Positions 1 through 11,064 of a DNA stretch of 64,000 nucleotides are shown here, one piece after another. The position numbers and the translations under genes were made by a program. Below the pieces are notes generated by a model. It searched no databases. It worked only from the letters and a program-made list of their open reading frames with translations, and had not been told where the DNA came from. Source of the stretch: Piscinibacter defluvii (GTDB taxonomy: Bacteria > Pseudomonadota > Gammaproteobacteria > Burkholderiales > Burkholderiaceae_C); the NCBI RefSeq assembly GCF_004011805.1, contig NZ_ML137198.1:62001-126000 (forward strand), in the 5' to 3' direction. Numbering within the stretch: position 1 is the first letter of the stretch; each line of letters opens with the position of its first letter.

Positions 1-887
1 CCGACGCCTTCCGGGTTCAGCCCCGTGGTGTTGGGCACGCGGCCGATCGAGACGATCAGCTTGTCCACGGCCAGCGAGGCCGCTTCGCCCTTGGCGTTGG
101 TGTAGGCCACCGTGACGCCGGCCTTGTCGCTCTTCACCGCGGAGATGTTGACGCCGAACTCGAACTTCAGGCCCTGCTTGACGAAGGCCTTCTGCGCCTC
201 CTTGGCCACCTGCTCGTCGGCCGCGCCGAGGAAGCCCGGCAGCGCCTCGAGGATGGTGACCTCGGCGCCGAGGCGGCGCCACACCGAACCCATCTCCAGG
301 CCGATCACACCGGAGCCGACCACGCCGAGCTTCTTCGGCACCGCCGGGATGCGCAGCGCGCCGTCGTTCGACAGGATCTTCTCCTCGTCGAACGGCGCTC
401 CCGGCAGCTGGCGCGGGTTCGAGCCGGTGGCCACGATCACGTGTTTCGCGACGAGCGTCTCGTTCGCAGCACCCGCGACCGCGATCTCGTAGCCGCCGTC
501 CACCGCCTTCACGAACGAGCCGCGACCGTGGAAGAAGGTGACCTTGTTCTTCTTGAACAGGTACAGGATGCCGTCGTTGTTCTGCTTGACGACGGTGTCC
601 TTGCGCTTGAGCATCTTCGCGACGTCGATGCTCAGGTCCTTCAGGCCGATGCCGTGGTCGGCGAAGTGTTGGCCGGCGTGCTCGTAGTGCTCGCTGGACT
701 GCAGCAGCGCCTTGCTCGGGATGCAGCCGACGTTGGTGCAGGTGCCGCCCGGCGCCGGGCCGCCCTTGTCGTTCTTCCACTCGTCGATGCAGGCCGTGTT
801 CAGGCCGAGCTGCGCGGCGCGGATCGCGCCGATGTAGCCGCCCGGGCCGCCGCCGATCACGACGACGTCGAATTGCTTCGTGCTCAT
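1..887 (-). CDS. lpdA: Dihydrolipoamide dehydrogenase (E3), 3' end cut by window edge
   Basis: FAD-dependent E3 component that reoxidises the dihydrolipoyl groups of E2 with NAD+. Reading back from an ATG at 887, the protein starts MSTKQFDVVVIGGGPGGYIGA, the FAD-binding GxGxxG fold. The redox-active disulfide motif GGTCTNVGCIPSK follows near residue 45. The frame stays open to base 1, ending in the NAD/FAD-domain motif SIGRVPNT. About 295 of the usual ~475 residues are present; the interface domain lies beyond the left edge. It starts 10 bp after the odhB stop, so it is the third gene of an odhA-odhB-lpdA operon and probably serves that complex. Confidence 0.95.
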   Translation of the reverse strand, partial: MSTKQFDVVVIGGGPGGYIGAIRAAQLGLNTACIDEWKNDKGGPAPGGTCTNVGCIPSKALLQSSEHYEHAGQHFADHGIGLKDLSIDVAKMLKRKDTVVKQNNDGILYLFKKNKVTFFHGRGSFVKAVDGGYEIAVAGAANETLVAKHVIVATGSNPRQLPGAPFDEEKILSNDGALRIPAVPKKLGVVGSGVIGLEMGSVWRRLGAEVTILEALPGFLGAADEQVAKEAQKAFVKQGLKFEFGVNISAVKSDKAGVTVAYTNAKGEAASLAVDKLIVSIGRVPNTTGLNPEGV

Positions 888-897
888 CGTGGCGCCC

Positions 898-2157
898 TCA
901 GATGTCGAAGAGGAGGCGCGCCGGGTCTTCCAGCGCTTCCTTCATCGCCACCAGGCCGAGCACCGCCTCGCGGCCGTCGATGATGCGGTGGTCGTAGCTC
1001 ATCGCGAGGTAGTTGATCGGGCGCACCACGACCTGGCCGTTCTCGACCACGGCACGATCCTTCGTCGCGTGCACGCCGAGGATCGCGCTCTGCGGCGGGT
1101 TGATGATCGGCGTCGAGAGCATCGAGCCGAACACGCCGCCGTTGCTGATCGAGAAGGTGCCGCCGGAGAGGTCGTCGAGCGAGAGCTTGCCGTCCTTGGC
1201 CTTCTGGCCGAACTCGGCGATCTTCTTCTCGATGTCGGCGAAGCTCATCTGGTCGGCGTTGCGCAGGATCGGCACCACCAGGCCGCGCGGCGAGCCGACC
1301 GCGATGCCGATGTCGAAGTAGCCGTGGTAGACGATGTCGTTGCCGTCCACCGAGGCGTTGAGCACCGGGTACTTCTTCAGCGCGGCGACCGCGGCCTTCA
1401 CGAAGAAGCTCATGAAGCCGATCTTGACGCCGTGCTCCTTCTCGAACTTGTCCTGGAAGCGCTTGCGCATCTCCATCACCGGGGCCATGTTGACCTCGTT
1501 GAAGGTGGTCAGGATGGCGTTGGTGGCCTGCGACTGCAGCAGCCGCTCGGCGACGCGTGCCCGCAGGCGCGACATCGGCACGCGCTGCTCGGGGCGCTCG
1601 CCCAGATTCATCGCCACCGGCGCGGCAACGCTCGGCAGCGGCTTGGCGACGGCAGGTGTCGCGGGCACGGCCACCGGTGCAGGGACCGCCGCGGCCTTGG
1701 CGCCGCCTTCGAGCGCACCCAGCACGTCGCCCTTGGTCACGCGGCCGTCCTTGCCGGTGCCCGGCACCGAGCCGGCAGCGAGGTTGTTGTCGGCCATCAG
1801 CTTGGCGGCGGCCGGCATCGCCACGCCGGCCTTGCCGGCAGCGGCCGGGGCCGCGGCGGGAGCGGCCGCCGGCGCGGCCACCGGCTTGACCTCGAGCGGG
1901 CTGACCGCGGCCTTGCCTTCGGTGTCGATCCGGGCGATCACCTCGTCGCTGACGCAGCTCTCGCCGTCGTTCTTGACGATCTGCGCCATCACGCCGGAGG
2001 TCGGCGCCGGCACCTCGAGAACGACCTTGTCGGTCTCGATCTCGATCAGGATCTCGTCCATCGCCACGGCTTCGCCGGGCTTCTTCTTCCACTGCAGCAG
2101 GGTCGCTTCCGCCACCGATTCGGACAGTTGCGGGACCTTCACTTCAACGATAGCCAT
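898..2157 (-). CDS. odhB: Dihydrolipoyllysine-residue succinyltransferase, E2 of 2-oxoglutarate dehydrogenase
   Basis: Core E2 enzyme of the 2-oxoglutarate dehydrogenase complex (TCA cycle), moving the succinyl group from E1 to CoA. The 419-aa protein has one N-terminal lipoyl domain with the lipoylated lysine in [11 protein letters not shown] (K44). An Ala/Pro-rich linker and a peripheral subunit-binding domain (about 115-155) follow. The C-terminal catalytic domain ends with the active-site motif [13 protein letters not shown]. Length and the single lipoyl domain fit SucB/OdhB rather than the pyruvate E2. It sits 90 bp downstream of odhA; that gap contains a small GC-rich hairpin (GGCGTGC/GCACGCC) that could tune relative expression. 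Confidence 0.97.
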   Translation of the reverse strand: MAIVEVKVPQLSESVAEATLLQWKKKPGEAVAMDEILIEIETDKVVLEVPAPTSGVMAQIVKNDGESCVSDEVIARIDTEGKAAVSPLEVKPVAAPAAAPAAAPAAAGKAGVAMPAAAKLMADNNLAAGSVPGTGKDGRVTKGDVLGALEGGAKAAAVPAPVAVPATPAVAKPLPSVAAPVAMNLGERPEQRVPMSRLRARVAERLLQSQATNAILTTFNEVNMAPVMEMRKRFQDKFEKEHGVKIGFMSFFVKAAVAALKKYPVLNASVDGNDIVYHGYFDIGIAVGSPRGLVVPILRNADQMSFADIEKKIAEFGQKAKDGKLSLDDLSGGTFSISNGGVFGSMLSTPIINPPQSAILGVHATKDRAVVENGQVVVRPINYLAMSYDHRIIDGREAVLGLVAMKEALEDPARLLFDI

Positions 2158-2247
2158 GTTCTTTCTCTCGGAGATTCATGCCGCGCGGGGGCGTGCGTGC
2201 GCACGCCGAGGCAGCGCCGCGCAGCGCGCGCCGCCCCGGTCGCGGGG

Positions 2248-5106
<2,859 letters not shown>

Positions 5107-5342
5107 CTTCGCTCACCTCTCGCGCCGGTTTCCAGCGCTGTAGTGGGTTGAAAAACCTTCCGCGACACGGCTTCACCGGCTGGCGGACTAGCGACCCGCC
5201 TTGACTGTTACCAGCACAAGGGGACGGGAAGGACCCTGAGTCACGGGCGCGACTCTAACACCGCGCCGACAGCCCTTCAATTCGGTGCATGGTCCGCACC
5301 GGCCGCGCCGCAGAATGTTCCTGTCTCCTCTCAGGGACCTCG

Positions 5343-5618
5343 ATGCGCATCATTCACGTCCATCCTGACGCGCCGCTGAAACCGGCGCCGGGCGCGGCCT
5401 GCAACGGCTGCGGCGTGTGCTGCCTGGCCGAGCCCTGCCCGCTGGGCATGGTGCTCAGCCTGAAGCGGCGCGGCGCCTACCGCCTGTTGCGCTGGGACGA
5501 CGCGGCGCAGCGCTACGTCTGCGGCGTGCTGGCGCGCGCCGGCTGGTGGCGCGGCCTGGTGAAGCGCTGGATCGCCTCGGGCAGCGGCTGCGACTGCAGC
5601 CTGGAGATCAGCGGCTGA
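5343..5618 (+). CDS. Small CxxCxxCC-motif protein, function unknown
   Basis: A 91-aa protein of unknown function. I chose the ATG at 5343 (MRIIHVHPDAPLKP) over an upstream in-frame ATG at 5289 because the extra residues look non-coding. Residues about 20-35 hold the cluster CNGCGVCCLAEPC, and two more cysteines lie near the C-terminus (GCDCS). The CxxCxxCC pattern resembles YkgJ/UPF0153-type metal- or Fe-S-binding proteins, but the domain is too short for firm assignment. It is convergent with the nitronate monooxygenase gene and overlaps its end by 11 nt. No operon partner on its strand. Confidence 0.6.
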   Translation: MRIIHVHPDAPLKPAPGAACNGCGVCCLAEPCPLGMVLSLKRRGAYRLLRWDDAAQRYVCGVLARAGWWRGLVKRWIASGSGCDCSLEISG

Positions 5619-6567
5619 GCAGCCGCTGGCGCGCCGCCTCGTACTCGGCCGCCAGCCGCGCGACGAGTTCGCGCGCCGGCACCACCTTGTCGATGGCGCC
5701 GATGCCCTGCCCGCTGCCCCAGATGTCCTTCCAGGCCTTCTTGGCGCTCTCGCCACCGCCGAAGTTCATCTTGCTCGGGTCGCTCTCGGGCAGCTTGTCG
5801 GGGTCGAGCCCCGCGGCGCGGATCGAGCGCTTCAGGTAGTTGCCGTGCACGCCGGTGAACAGGTTCGAGTAGACGATGTCGTCGGACGTGCCCTCGACGA
5901 TCGCCTGCTTGTACTCGTCGCTCGCCCGTGCCTCGTCGGTCGCGATGAAGGCCGAGCCGATGTAGGCCAGGTCCGCGCCCATCGCCTGCGCGGCGAGGAT
6001 CGCGCCGCCGTTGGCGATGGCGCCCGAGAGCGCGATCGGCCCGTCGAACCAGCGCCGGATCTCCTGCACCAGCGCAAACGGGCTCTTGACCCCGGCATGG
6101 CCGCCGGCACCGGCCGCCACGGCGATCAGCCCGTCGGCGCCCTTCTCGACCGCCTTGCGCGCGAAGGTGTCGTTGATGATGTCGTGCAGCACGATGCCGC
6201 CCCAGCCGTGCACCGCGTCGTTGACGTCGGTGCGTGCGCCCAGCGAGGTGATCACCACCGGCACCTTGTACTTGGCGCAGACCTGCATGTCGTGCTCGAG
6301 CCGGTCGTTGCTCCTGTGCACGATCTGGTTGATCGCGAACGGCGCCGCCGGCCGGTCCGGGTGGGCGCGGTCGTGCGCGGCCAGGGCCTCGGTGATCTCG
6401 GCCAGCCACTCGTCGAGCTGCGACGCGGGCCGCGCGTTCAGCGCCGGCATCGCGCCGACGATGCCGGCGGTGCACTGCGCGATCACGAGCTTCGGGTTGC
6501 TGATGATGAACAGCGGCGAGCCGATCACCGGCAGCGCCAGGCGGGAAAGCACCGGGGGCAGGGACAA
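5608..6567 (-). CDS. Nitronate monooxygenase family flavoprotein
   Basis: FMN-dependent TIM-barrel enzyme of the nitronate monooxygenase (2-nitropropane dioxygenase) family, 319 aa. Visible family marks are the N-terminal LPVIGSPLFIISNPKLVIA, the central GAGGHAG (FMN phosphate loop) and ALSGAIANGGAILAAQAMGAD (second phosphate-binding segment). Real substrates in this family range from propionate-3-nitronate to enoyl-type compounds and cannot be decided from sequence. It starts 14 bp after the acyl-CoA dehydrogenase stop and is probably co-transcribed with it, which hints at a role in acyl-compound catabolism rather than nitroalkane detoxification; that is inference. Confidence 0.88.
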   Translation of the reverse strand: MSLPPVLSRLALPVIGSPLFIISNPKLVIAQCTAGIVGAMPALNARPASQLDEWLAEITEALAAHDRAHPDRPAAPFAINQIVHRSNDRLEHDMQVCAKYKVPVVITSLGARTDVNDAVHGWGGIVLHDIINDTFARKAVEKGADGLIAVAAGAGGHAGVKSPFALVQEIRRWFDGPIALSGAIANGGAILAAQAMGADLAYIGSAFIATDEARASDEYKQAIVEGTSDDIVYSNLFTGVHGNYLKRSIRAAGLDPDKLPESDPSKMNFGGGESAKKAWKDIWGSGQGIGAIDKVVPARELVARLAAEYEAARQRLLSR

Positions 6568-6581
6568 GGCGGGCTCCCGGC

Positions 6582-8375
6582 TCAGAACGCGTCGACCGGC
6601 AGCGCCGTGACGCTCTCGCCGCCCTCGAGCACGGCGTCGCGCAGGGCGGGCACGCGCGTCAGGATGTGCTCGGCGTAGAAACGCGCCGTGGCGATCTTGG
6701 CGCTCAGGAACGCCGTGTCGCCTGTGCCGCTGGCGAGCTGGTCCTGCGCGACGAGCAGCGCGCGCCCCATCTGCCAGCCGGCCACCAGGTTGCCGGCCAG
6801 CATCAGGTAGGGCACCGAGCCGGCGAACACCGCGTTCGGGCTGGCCTTGGTCTGGCCGGCGACGAAGTCGACCACCTGCACGAAGGCCTCGCGTGCGGCG
6901 CGCAGGCGCTTCGCCATCACCGCCGCGGCCGGGTCCTTGCGCGCGACCAGCGCCTCTTCGGTCTGCGCGATGCGCCCGGCGATGCCCTTGGCCACCTGGC
7001 CGCCGTCGCGCGCGGTCTTGCGGCCGACCAGGTCGTTGGCCTGGATCGCGGTGGTGCCCTCGTAGATCGTCAGGATGCGCGCGTCGCGGTAGTACTGCGC
7101 CGCGCCGGTCTCCTCGATGAAGCCCATGCCGCCGTGCACCTGCACGCCCAGGCTCGCGACCTCCAGGCTCATCTCGGTCGAGTAGCCCTTCACCAGCGGC
7201 ACGAGGAACTCGTAGAAGGCGTGGTTCTGCGCGCGCGTGTCCTTGTCCGGGTGGTGGTGCGCGGCGTCGTACGCGGCCGCGGCCACCAGCGCCATCGCGC
7301 GGCAGGCCTCGGTCTGCGCACGCATGGTCATCAGCATGCGCCGCACGTCCGGGTGGTGCACGATGGGCGCGCTGCCCGGCATCGAACCGTCGACCGGACG
7401 CGACTGCACCCGGTCCTTCGCGTAGGCCACCGCCTTCTGGTAGGCCCGCTCGGCGATCGCGATGCCCTGCACGCCCACCGCATAGCGCGCCGCGTTCATC
7501 ATGATGAACATGTACTCGAGGCCGCGGTTCTCCTGGCCGATCAGCCAGCCAGTGGCTCCGCCCCGGTCGCCGAACTGCAGCACGGCCGTCGGGCTCGCCT
7601 TGATGCCGAGCTTGTGCTCGATGCTGACGCAGTGCACGTCGTTGCGCGCGCCGAGCGAGCCGTCCGCGTTGAACAGGAACTTCGGCACGATGAACAGGCT
7701 GATGCCCTTCACGCCCTCGGGCGCGCCGGTCACGCGCGCGAGCACCAGGTGGACGATGTTGCCCGCCATGTCGTGCTCGCCGTAGGTGATGAAGATCTTG
7801 GTGCCGAAGAGCTTGAAGCTGCCGTCAGGCTGCGGCTCGGCACGGGTGCGCACCAGCGCGAGGTCGCTGCCGGCCTGCGGCTCGGTCAGGTTCATCGTGC
7901 CGGTCCACTCGCCGGAGATCATCTTCGGGATGTAGGTCTGCTGCTGCTCGGGCGTGCCGGCGGTCAGCAGCGCCTCGATCGCGCCGTCGGTCAGCAGCGG
8001 GCACAGCGCGAAGCTGAGGTTGGCGCTGTTGAGCATCTCGCCGCAGGCCGCGCCGATGGTCTTGGGCAGGCCCTGGCCGCCGAAATCCACCGGGTGCTGC
8101 AGCCCCTGCCAGCCCCCCTCGACGAACTGGCGGAAGGCGTCCTTGAAGCCCGGCGTCGTGGTCACCTTGCCGTCGTGCCAGCTCGAGGGGTACTTGTCGC
8201 CCTCCCAGTTCAGCGGCGCGATCACGCCTTCGTTGAGCTTGGCGCATTCCTCGAGCACGGCCTGCGCCGTGTCGAGCCCGGCGTCCTCGAAGCCGGGCAT
8301 CTGCGCGACCTGCTCCAGGCCGGCCAGATGCTGCATGCCGAACAGCATGTCCTTCACGGGGGCGACGTAGCTCAC
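6582..8375 (-). CDS. Acyl-CoA dehydrogenase, large DmdC-like type
   Basis: Flavoprotein dehydrogenating acyl-CoA thioesters and passing electrons to ETF. The middle shows the family signatures GEWTGTMNLTEPQAGSDLAL and GTKIFITYGEHD. The catalytic glutamate is in the ILTIYEGTTAIQANDL segment. An extra C-terminal helical domain gives the ~600-aa length of the 3-methylmercaptopropionyl-CoA dehydrogenase-like group. The open frame reaches a TTG at 8402, but I place the start at the GTG at 8375 (VSYVAPVKDMLF). It has GAGGA 7 nt upstream and matches the usual family N-terminus, whereas 8402 abuts the etfA terminator. It lies directly downstream of etfBA, its probable electron acceptor. Confidence 0.9.
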   Translation of the reverse strand: MSYVAPVKDMLFGMQHLAGLEQVAQMPGFEDAGLDTAQAVLEECAKLNEGVIAPLNWEGDKYPSSWHDGKVTTTPGFKDAFRQFVEGGWQGLQHPVDFGGQGLPKTIGAACGEMLNSANLSFALCPLLTDGAIEALLTAGTPEQQQTYIPKMISGEWTGTMNLTEPQAGSDLALVRTRAEPQPDGSFKLFGTKIFITYGEHDMAGNIVHLVLARVTGAPEGVKGISLFIVPKFLFNADGSLGARNDVHCVSIEHKLGIKASPTAVLQFGDRGGATGWLIGQENRGLEYMFIMMNAARYAVGVQGIAIAERAYQKAVAYAKDRVQSRPVDGSMPGSAPIVHHPDVRRMLMTMRAQTEACRAMALVAAAAYDAAHHHPDKDTRAQNHAFYEFLVPLVKGYSTEMSLEVASLGVQVHGGMGFIEETGAAQYYRDARILTIYEGTTAIQANDLVGRKTARDGGQVAKGIAGRIAQTEEALVARKDPAAAVMAKRLRAAREAFVQVVDFVAGQTKASPNAVFAGSVPYLMLAGNLVAGWQMGRALLVAQDQLASGTGDTAFLSAKIATARFYAEHILTRVPALRDAVLEGGESVTALPVDAF

Positions 8376-8402
8376 GATGGTGTCCTCGATGTTTGCAGGC
8401 AA

Positions 8403-8440
8403 GAAAAAGCCCGTCGGCCCACGACTGCGGCGAACGGGCT
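8403..8440 (-). terminator. Rho-independent terminator after etfA
   Basis: Read on the minus strand, AGCCCGT (8440-8434) and ACGGGCT (8414-8408) form a 7-bp stem around a 19-nt loop, followed at once by a T tract (8408-8404). It sits between the etfA stop and the acyl-CoA dehydrogenase start. It should separate etfBA from the downstream dehydrogenase, or at least attenuate read-through. Confidence 0.75.
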
Positions 8441-8460
8441 GGGTCGTCGGTGCGCCGCGC

Positions 8461-9390
8461 TCAGAGCTTGGCGACCAGCTCGGGCACCGCCTCGAACAGA
8501 TCGGCCTCCAGGCCGTAGTCCGCGACGCTGAAGATCGGGGCCTCCGGGTCCTTGTTGATCGCCACGATCACCTTGGAGTCCTTCATGCCCGCCAGGTGCT
8601 GGATCGCCCCTCTGATGCCGCAGGCCACGTACAGCTGCGGCGCGACGATCTTGCCGGTCTGGCCGACCTGCCAGTCGTTCGGGGCATAACCCGCGTCCAC
8701 CGCAGCGCGGCTGGCGCCCAGCGCCGCACCGAGCTTGTCGGCCAGCGGCGTGAGCACCTCGTTGAACTTCTCGCTGCTGCCCATGGCACGGCCGCCCGAA
8801 ACGATGATCTTGGCCGCGGTCAGCTCAGGCCGGTCGCTCTTGGCGATCTCGCTGCCGAGGTACTTGCTCTTGCCACTGTCAGCCACCGCGGCGATCGTCT
8901 CGATGGTGGCGCTGCCGCCCGGGGCCGCAGGGTCGAAGCCGGTGGCCCGCACGGTGATCACCTTGACGGCGTCCTGGCTCTGCACGGTGGCGATGGCGTT
9001 GCCGGCGTAGATCGGGCGCTCGAAGGTGTCGGGCGAGATCACCTTGGAGATCTCGCTGACCTGCGCGACGTCCAGCTTCGCGGCCACGCGCGGCGCGACG
9101 TTCTTGCCGTGCGCGGTGGCGGGGAAGAGGATATGGCCGTAGTGCTTCGCGATCTGCAGCACCTGCGCGGCGACGTTCTCGGCAAGCTGCTCCGCGAGGC
9201 TCGCGCCGTCGGCATGCAGCACCTTGGCCACGCCGGCGATCTGGCTCGCGGCCTGCGCGGCGCCGGCGGCGTTCTGGCCGGCCACCAGCACGTGGATGTC
9301 GCCGCCGATCGCCGCCGCGGCGGTGACGGTGTTCAGCGTGGCGCCCTTGAGGGTGCCGTGGTCGTGTTCGGCAATGACGAGGACGCTCAT
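8461..9390 (-). CDS. etfA: Electron transfer flavoprotein alpha subunit
   Basis: The large, FAD-binding subunit of ETF, which collects electrons from acyl-CoA dehydrogenases and passes them to ETF-quinone oxidoreductase. The 309-aa length is typical. The C-terminal FAD domain carries [21 protein letters not shown] and [22 protein letters not shown], both family signatures. Its ATG (9390) directly abuts the etfB stop codon (9393-9391), so the two are translationally coupled, as usual for a 1:1 heterodimer. A terminator follows. Confidence 0.97.
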   Translation of the reverse strand: MSVLVIAEHDHGTLKGATLNTVTAAAAIGGDIHVLVAGQNAAGAAQAASQIAGVAKVLHADGASLAEQLAENVAAQVLQIAKHYGHILFPATAHGKNVAPRVAAKLDVAQVSEISKVISPDTFERPIYAGNAIATVQSQDAVKVITVRATGFDPAAPGGSATIETIAAVADSGKSKYLGSEIAKSDRPELTAAKIIVSGGRAMGSSEKFNEVLTPLADKLGAALGASRAAVDAGYAPNDWQVGQTGKIVAPQLYVACGIRGAIQHLAGMKDSKVIVAINKDPEAPIFSVADYGLEADLFEAVPELVAKL

Positions 9391-10140
9391 TCAGATCACC
9401 TTGGCTTCGTTCTTCAGCTTCGCCACGAGGGTGGCGACGTCCGGCACCTTGACGCCCGCGCCGCGCTTGCGCGCCTCGCTCCCCTTCCGCCCCTTCACGC
9501 GGGGAGCGACGTCCACACCCAGGTCGACCGGCTTGAGCGTCTCCAGCGGCTTCTTCTTGGCCTTCATGATGTTGGGCAGGGTCACGTAGCGCGGCTCGTT
9601 CAGGCGCAGGTCGGTGGTGATCACCGCCGGCAGGGTGATCGAGAGGGTCTCGAGGCCGCCGTCGACCTCGCGGGTGACCTGGGCCTGGCCGTCGGCCACC
9701 TCGACCTTGCTGGCGAAGGTGGCCTGCGGCAGCTCGGCGAGTGCGGCCAGCATCTGGCCGGTCTGGTTGCAGTCGTCGTCGATGGCCTGCTTGCCCAGGA
9801 TCACGAGGCCGGGCTGTTCCTTCTTCACCAGCGCGTGCAGCAGCTTGGCCACGGCCAGGGGCTGCAGTTCCTCGCTGGTCTCGACCAGGATGGCGCGGTC
9901 GGCGCCGATGGCCATCGCGGTGCGCAGGGTCTCCTGGCACTGGGTGACGCCGCAGGAGACCGCGATGATCTCCGTGGCCACGCCCTTCTCCTTCAGCCGC
10001 ACCGCCTCTTCCACGGCGATCTCGTCGAAGGGGTTCATCGACATCTTGACGTTGGCGATATCGACGCCGGTGCCGTCGGACTTCACACGTACCTTGACGT
10101 TGTAGTCGACGACGCGCTTGACCGGGACCAGGATCTTCAT
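9391..10140 (-). CDS. etfB: Electron transfer flavoprotein beta subunit
   Basis: The small, AMP-binding ETF subunit (249 aa). It begins [20 protein letters not shown] and contains the signature around [16 protein letters not shown], the ADRAILVE segment and the C-terminal [20 protein letters not shown] region. It is first in the etfBA operon. Upstream lie a GAGGAG ribosome-binding site, a TTGACGTTTACGTTAAC element and a 24-bp near-perfect palindrome, indicating dedicated transcriptional control, plausibly by fatty-acid or branched-chain catabolism regulators. Confidence 0.97.
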   Translation of the reverse strand: MKILVPVKRVVDYNVKVRVKSDGTGVDIANVKMSMNPFDEIAVEEAVRLKEKGVATEIIAVSCGVTQCQETLRTAMAIGADRAILVETSEELQPLAVAKLLHALVKKEQPGLVILGKQAIDDDCNQTGQMLAALAELPQATFASKVEVADGQAQVTREVDGGLETLSITLPAVITTDLRLNEPRYVTLPNIMKAKKKPLETLKPVDLGVDVAPRVKGRKGSEARKRGAGVKVPDVATLVAKLKNEAKVI

Positions 10141-10155
10141 GCGCGCTCCTCTGGA

Positions 10156-10172
10156 TTGACGTTTACGTTAAC
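10156..10172. promoter_or_regulatory. ACGTTTACGT-containing element upstream of etfB
   Basis: The bases TTGACGTTTACGTTAAC lie 16-32 bp before the etfB start, between the palindromic operator and the ribosome-binding site. The core ACGTTTACGT is a near-palindrome of the type reported for MerR-family LiuR boxes in proteobacterial branched-chain catabolism operons. I am matching from memory of that family, so the regulator is a guess. Confidence 0.35.
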
Positions 10173-10191
10173 TCGGAGATTCTAGGCGGAC

Positions 10192-10215
10192 AAAATAGCA
10201 CGATCGTTCTATTTT
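10192..10215. promoter_or_regulatory. 24-bp palindromic operator between etfB and murI
   Basis: AAAATAGCACGATCGTTCTATTTT is an inverted repeat with one mismatched pair and the core ACGATCGT. Cores of this kind are typical of TetR-family operators. In betaproteobacteria etfBA is reported to belong to fatty-acid (FadP-type, TetR family) regulons, which would fit. On the etfB side, a possible -10 box (TAGAAT on the minus strand, 10184-10179) would place the palindrome over the -35 region, consistent with repression. The regulator gene is not in the window. Confidence 0.6.
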
Positions 10216-10270
10216 AGACATGACCGGCGCCGCCCTGGCCGCAATACCCCTCGCTTTAGACTGCCGCCCC

Positions 10271-11062
10271 GTGAAGCGCATCGGTCTGTTCGATTCCGGC
10301 GTCGGCGGACTGTCCATCCTCGCGGCGGTGCGCCACGCCCTGCCCGGGGCCAGCCTGCACTACGTGGCCGATTCGGCCTGGGCCCCCTACGGCGAACTGG
10401 ACACGCCGACGATCCGCGGGCGCGCCCTGCGCATCGCGCGGCACCTGTCGGACGCGGGAGCGCAGCTGATCGTCGTGGCCTGCAACACCGCCACCGCCGC
10501 GGCCGTGGCCGAGCTGCGCGAGCAGCTCGCGCCGCGCCCGGTGGTGGGGGTCGAGCCGGGCCTGCGGCCGGCGCTGGCGCTCAGCCGCAACGGCCGGGTC
10601 GGCGTGATGGCCACGCGCTCGACGCTGGCCAGCGAGCGTTTCCGCGCGCTGCTCGAACGCGAGGCGCCCGGCCGGGCGGTCCAGTTGCGGGCCTGCATCG
10701 GCCTGGCCGATGCGATCGAGGCCGGCGAGCTCGACGATCCGGCACTGCTGGCGCTGATCGAATCCCATGTGCGACCCCTGAGCGCGGCCGGGGTCGAGGC
10801 CGTGGCGCTCGGCTGCACGCACTACCCGTTCGTGCGCACCGCCATCGAACGCGCCTTCGGCCCCGGCGTGGCCGTGGTCGACACCTCGGCGGCGGTGGCC
10901 GCGCAGGTCGTGCGTGTCGCCGCGGCGCTGCCCGAGAGCGATGTCGCCGGGGCCGCCGACGTGCTGCTGCAGACCACCGGCAACCCGCAGCACCTGGCCA
11001 CCTTCGCGGCACGCTGGCTGCCGTTTCGGGTGCGCGTCGAGGCAGCGCCGGCCGGTCTCTGA
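10271..11062 (+). CDS. murI: Glutamate racemase
   Basis: Cofactor-independent racemase producing D-glutamate for peptidoglycan. It shows IGLFDSGVGGLSIL at the N-terminus, the first catalytic cysteine in VVACNTATAAAV and the second in ALGCTHYPFV. I prefer the GTG at 10271 (VKRIGLFDSG, 263 aa) because family members start a few residues before FDSGVGG. The alternative ATG at 10220 would add 17 atypical residues. Neither start has a convincing ribosome-binding site. It is divergent from etfBA and shares their operator region. Confidence 0.93.
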   Translation: MKRIGLFDSGVGGLSILAAVRHALPGASLHYVADSAWAPYGELDTPTIRGRALRIARHLSDAGAQLIVVACNTATAAAVAELREQLAPRPVVGVEPGLRPALALSRNGRVGVMATRSTLASERFRALLEREAPGRAVQLRACIGLADAIEAGELDDPALLALIESHVRPLSAAGVEAVALGCTHYPFVRTAIERAFGPGVAVVDTSAAVAAQVVRVAAALPESDVAGAADVLLQTTGNPQHLATFAARWLPFRVRVEAAPAGL

Positions 11063-11064
11063 GG

